In this document: in pieces, positions 31,476 through 33,679 of the stretch
Position numbering within the stretch: the stretch's first letter is position 1
Layout of the letters: every line of letters begins with the position of its first letter
Assembly (NCBI GenBank): GCA_003556605.1
Contig: PWQX01000171.1
Span: 1-33,679, forward strand
Direction of reading: 5' to 3'
Origin: Spirochaetaceae bacterium
Lineage (GTDB): Bacteria; Spirochaetota; Spirochaetia; DSM-27196; SLAA01
Length of the DNA stretch: 33,679 bases
Translations under genes and position numbers: made by a program
Notes under the pieces: model-generated
What the model was told of the DNA's origin: nothing
Database searches by the model: none
What the model saw: the letters and a program-made list of their open reading frames with translations, nothing else

Positions 31476-31511
31476 CGGACAGCCATCCTTGTGAGCGTGC
31501 AGTGTTTCGTT

Positions 31512-31541
31512 AGTATAGTGGAGTTAGTAACGCGCCGTCAA
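31512..31541 (-). promoter_or_regulatory. Promoter of the kinase/GH13-like operon
   Basis: On the minus strand TTGACG (31541-31536), an 18-nt spacer and TATACT (31517-31512) form the best consensus promoter in the window. The leader to the kinase ATG is about 30 nt. Confidence 0.7.
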
Positions 31542-31625
31542 ACGATTCCTGCACTCGGCGGTGAGAGCTCGCAAACGTCTGCGCGCCGGGAACGGCCCGC
31601 GGTTCGCTGCACACGCAAACTCTTG

Positions 31626-31654
31626 TTGTCTGCTGTTGTTTTGTCGGGTACACT
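31626..31654 (+). promoter_or_regulatory. Promoter of the envelope operon
   Basis: TTGTCT (31626-31631), a 17-nt spacer and TACACT (31649-31654) precede the first gene of the operon. The leader is about 45 nt and ends in a GGGGAGGG ribosome-binding site. It is divergent from the kinase promoter about 85 bp away. Confidence 0.55.
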
Positions 31655-31706
31655 TACGGCACAGTGTTGCTGTGGCATGACATACCGAACGGGGAGGGCC
31701 TTCAAG

Positions 31707-32159
31707 GTGAGAAAGCAATGTCTTGGTCTGTTGGTGTTTGCTTTGATGACCACGAGCCTCGTGGCGCAATCCAATCAAACACTCGATGATATTCTCGCGG
31801 CGCACGAGGCCTCATACGGACAGGCTGCCTACCTGCTGCTGTCGGCGCGCGGCATGATCGGCGAAGAGGCCGACTACGCTGCTGCGGTTGACGCGCTGCA
31901 GGCGGCGGGCATGGCCATTGAGCAGCGCGGTGTCAACGAAGCGATAAACCTCGGCGAGTACGTGTTCCTCGTCCAGCAGCTGTTCGACCTTCCGCGCGGG
32001 GTGCTTGGGTCGCTGCTCGGCGGACCGCGCTATGCAACCCGTGACCTGCGCTTTCTGCGCATCGTACAGGGGCGCTCGTACCCCAACATGAGTATCTCCG
32101 GTGAGCGGATGATGCGGATCCTTGGCCGTACGTTGGCCTATAAGGACGGTGTGTTGTGA
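31707..32159 (+). CDS. Small exported protein of a FecR-linked envelope operon
   Basis: I do not recognise a named family. The 150-aa product starts with a signal peptide (MRKQ, then a hydrophobic core, cleavage probably after SLVAQ). The mature part has two helical stretches: DILAAHEASYGQAAYLLLSA with GMIGEEADYAAAVDALQAAG, and then NLGEYVFLVQQLFDLPRGVL, GGPRYATRDLRFL and a final ISGERMMRILGR. The spacing of hydrophobic and Gly/Ala positions loosely recalls S-layer-homology-like repeats, which is only a guess. The GTG at 31707 is chosen because GGGGAGGG stands 8 nt upstream and because it begins a proper signal peptide. The frame runs open far upstream only as the antisense of other genes. 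Its stop overlaps the next gene's GTG start, so the two are coupled. Confidence 0.75.
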   Translation: MRKQCLGLLVFALMTTSLVAQSNQTLDDILAAHEASYGQAAYLLLSARGMIGEEADYAAAVDALQAAGMAIEQRGVNEAINLGEYVFLVQQLFDLPRGVLGSLLGGPRYATRDLRFLRIVQGRSYPNMSISGERMMRILGRTLAYKDGVL

Positions 32160-33460
32160 GCCGGGCGCTTCGATGGCGGGCGTCGTTCGTGGCGGCCCTC
32201 GCGATGCTGGCGCTGGTAGCGTTTGACACCCGAGCCTACGCGCTGGACGGCGCCGACTGGGGCGTAACCATAGACAGCGCGACCACGATGCGGCGCAGTC
32301 GGGAGCTTGATGATACCGACTGGGAGCAGCGCATCCGCGCTGCCCTGTGGGCCGAAGCCTTTTGGCAACTGTATCACGACGGTACGCTTACGGTGACGGC
32401 CGAGGGCAGCTATACCTACTCGGACGATCGCGATTACCTGTTCGACGTCGACCGCCTACGCATGGCGAGCGTAATGCCCGGCGCGCTGACTCCCGATACG
32501 GTTCTGAGCACCACGCTCGGACGCTTCGTGTTCCGCGATCCCACCGGCACGGTGCTCAGCCACGTGGCCGACGGCGTGAGGATCGCGCAGGCAGGCAGCG
32601 CGGTGGAGGTGGAGCTTTCGGGGGCATACACAGGACTGCTGCTGAACCCGTCCTCGAGCATCCGTATGTCGGCCGCCGATATCGCCGAGGACGATGACGA
32701 TGACGAGCACTTCGGGCCGCGGCGAATCCTGGGTCAGCTGGAGCTGCGGCTGCCGGATCTCCCGGGCCGGCAGCGCGTTGCGGCGGCGCTCCTGGCGCAG
32801 CGGGACCTGCGCGACGCCGACGACACCGAAGACACCGTCAACTCGCAGTACTACACGCTGTTCGGCGCAGGGCCCCTATTCGCAAACGCCTACCACAGCA
32901 CCTTCGTAACGCTCGCAACACTGCAAACGGAGAGAGGCGACGATGATGAGAGCCTCACTGCGCTGTCGGCGGGTACGCGCCTGCGGTACCTGCGCGAGGA
33001 CTGGTTGGCGTCACGTTTCGGTATCGCCGTGCTGTACGGCTCGGGTCCGGGCGATAAGCTCGACCGGTTTCTGCCGATAACGCAGCCGCCGACCGGCACG
33101 GTGTTCCAGCCCAGAATCGCGAACCTGCTGACGTTCGGGGCGAGCTACGCGTTGCGTCCTTGGATCGAGCACAGCGCGCTCACCGCGCAGAACGTGGAGT
33201 TCGGTGCGGGCGCACGCGTATTCCTGCGCGCCCAAGACGACAGCGGCATTGAAACCGGCGGCCTGCTCGCGGGCGCGCTCGTGGACCCGGACTCGTCCAA
33301 GCGCTACCTCGGGACCGAGCTCGAGCTCGCGTTGCGCGCGCGGCTTCTGCCGGACTTGGGCGCTTCGCTGACCGGTGGAATGTTTTTGCCCGGCGATTCG
33401 CTGGGAGACGATGCCGAACCGGAGTACTTGGCTCGCTTCGAGCTGTCGCTGAGCCTGTAA
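32156..33460 (+). CDS. Exported beta-barrel-like protein (predicted outer membrane)
   Basis: Protein of 434 aa with a signal peptide (core ASFVAALAMLALVAF, cleavage likely after RAYA) and no cysteine lipobox. The mature part is built of short alternating polar/non-polar strands, such as GTLTVTAEGSYTYSDD, SAVEVELSGAYTGLLL, LTFGASYALRPW and EFGAGARVFLR. It ends in ARFELSLSL, in the manner of an outer-membrane beta-barrel strand although it lacks a terminal Phe. Acidic loops such as AEDDDDDEHFG are seen. It is probably an outer-membrane protein associated with the FecR-domain protein encoded next. The GTG start overlaps the upstream TGA, with AAGGA 7 nt before it. No family name can be given. 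Confidence 0.75.
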   Translation: MSRALRWRASFVAALAMLALVAFDTRAYALDGADWGVTIDSATTMRRSRELDDTDWEQRIRAALWAEAFWQLYHDGTLTVTAEGSYTYSDDRDYLFDVDRLRMASVMPGALTPDTVLSTTLGRFVFRDPTGTVLSHVADGVRIAQAGSAVEVELSGAYTGLLLNPSSSIRMSAADIAEDDDDDEHFGPRRILGQLELRLPDLPGRQRVAAALLAQRDLRDADDTEDTVNSQYYTLFGAGPLFANAYHSTFVTLATLQTERGDDDESLTALSAGTRLRYLREDWLASRFGIAVLYGSGPGDKLDRFLPITQPPTGTVFQPRIANLLTFGASYALRPWIEHSALTAQNVEFGAGARVFLRAQDDSGIETGGLLAGALVDPDSSKRYLGTELELALRARLLPDLGASLTGGMFLPGDSLGDDAEPEYLARFELSLSL

Positions 33461-33472
33461 GGAGAAGCACAG

Positions 33473-33679
33473 ATGAAACAATCGTTCATCCTGGTTATAG
33501 TTCTGATAGTTCTGACGGTGCTTGCTCCGGCGGCGTGGGGCCAACCTGCGGCGCGGGTGAGCACGCTGACCGGAAGGGTGGAGTACCGCGCGGCGCCGCG
33601 CGCGGCGTGGCAGCCGGTAACGGCGGGGATGCAACTGCCACTTGGCGCGACGATCTCCACGGGGTTCGGAGCGCAGGCA
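33473..33679 (+). CDS. FecR-domain protein (3' end outside window)
   Basis: Only the first 69 residues are in the window. A signal peptide (MKQSFILVIVLIVLTVLAPA, cleavage likely after AWGQ) is followed by the start of a FecR domain: ARVSTLTGRVEYR, then WQPVTAGMQLPLGATISTGF. This is the usual pattern in which a Gly is followed by a beta strand, then G-x-x-L-x-x-GA-x-I-x-TG. FecR domains of this kind are periplasmic or surface modules in spirochaetes and other Gram-negatives and need not be iron regulators. It starts 12 bp after the beta-barrel gene, with GGAG 8 nt before the ATG, and is the third gene of that operon. Confidence 0.85.
   Translation, partial: MKQSFILVIVLIVLTVLAPAAWGQPAARVSTLTGRVEYRAAPRAAWQPVTAGMQLPLGATISTGFGAQA

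Noticed and set aside
30651-31706. A long plus-strand open frame ahead of the small exported protein
   Set aside because: It is antisense to the GH13-like and kinase genes. The real start is the GTG at 31707, with a ribosome-binding site and a signal peptide.
31507-33679. A FecI/FecR iron-signalling system
   Set aside because: No sigma factor or TonB receptor gene is in the window, and the FecR-domain protein has a cleavable signal peptide and no visible cytoplasmic anti-sigma domain in the part shown.

Overview
This is a gene-dense bacterial chromosome segment of fairly high GC (my impression is about 60%). It has no rRNA, tRNA, CRISPR array or insertion sequence that I can see. The most likely host is a free-living spirochaete (Spirochaetales). 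The pointers are a eukaryotic-type (AroQ, yeast-like) chorismate mutase, many ABC sugar importers with no PTS, a FecR-type envelope operon, and a cNMP-binding/GGDEF/DHH signalling protein. No marker gene is present, so this is an inference of moderate strength.

Layout. 2-1015: 3' part of a sugar-type MFS transporter. 1071-4165 (minus): chorismate mutase, a cupin/phosphomannose-isomerase-like protein and a short pyruvate-kinase-like protein. 4272-10550: an alpha-galactoside module, made of two permeases, a binding protein, an AraC/MsmR-type regulator and a GH4 (MelA-type) alpha-galactosidase. The importer operon and the GH4 gene have promoters with the same architecture, which suggests that one activator controls both. 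10579-13761 (minus): an MFS transporter, a class II aldolase and an orphan DNA methyltransferase. 13841-16851: a NicO nickel/cobalt exporter and a UbiB-family kinase, convergent. 16992-17975: aldo/keto reductase. 18032-21890: an Rbs-type sugar ABC operon (ATPase, permease, binding protein) closed by a strong hairpin. 21895-25055: D-2-hydroxyacid dehydrogenase, a PLP aminotransferase and a SAM methyltransferase. 25282-28584: a two-gene cyclic-nucleotide signalling cassette preceded by helically phased direct repeats. 28578-31541 (minus): a uridine-kinase-like P-loop kinase and a divergent GH13-like enzyme. 31626-33679: an envelope operon (small exported protein, beta-barrel-like protein, FecR-domain protein cut by the window end).

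Most interesting points: (1) a single protein with a cNMP-binding domain, an intact GGDEF domain with I-site, and a complete DHH-DHHA1 phosphodiesterase, translationally coupled to a cNMP-GGDEF paralogue whose GGDEF is degenerate; (2) three GAGTTTTCG boxes exactly 31 bp apart, plus a fourth 10 bp on, just upstream of that cassette; (3) the matching pair of activator-type promoters in the alpha-galactoside module, each with a GAAACCACATTT box (or its close equivalent) 33 bp before TACATA; (4) four genes whose start codon lies exactly 7 nt after a good -10 box with no Shine-Dalgarno, a signature of leaderless mRNAs; (5) a GH13-like protein with altered conserved regions paired with a small-molecule kinase.

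No searches or structure predictions were run. Family assignments rest on motifs read by eye.
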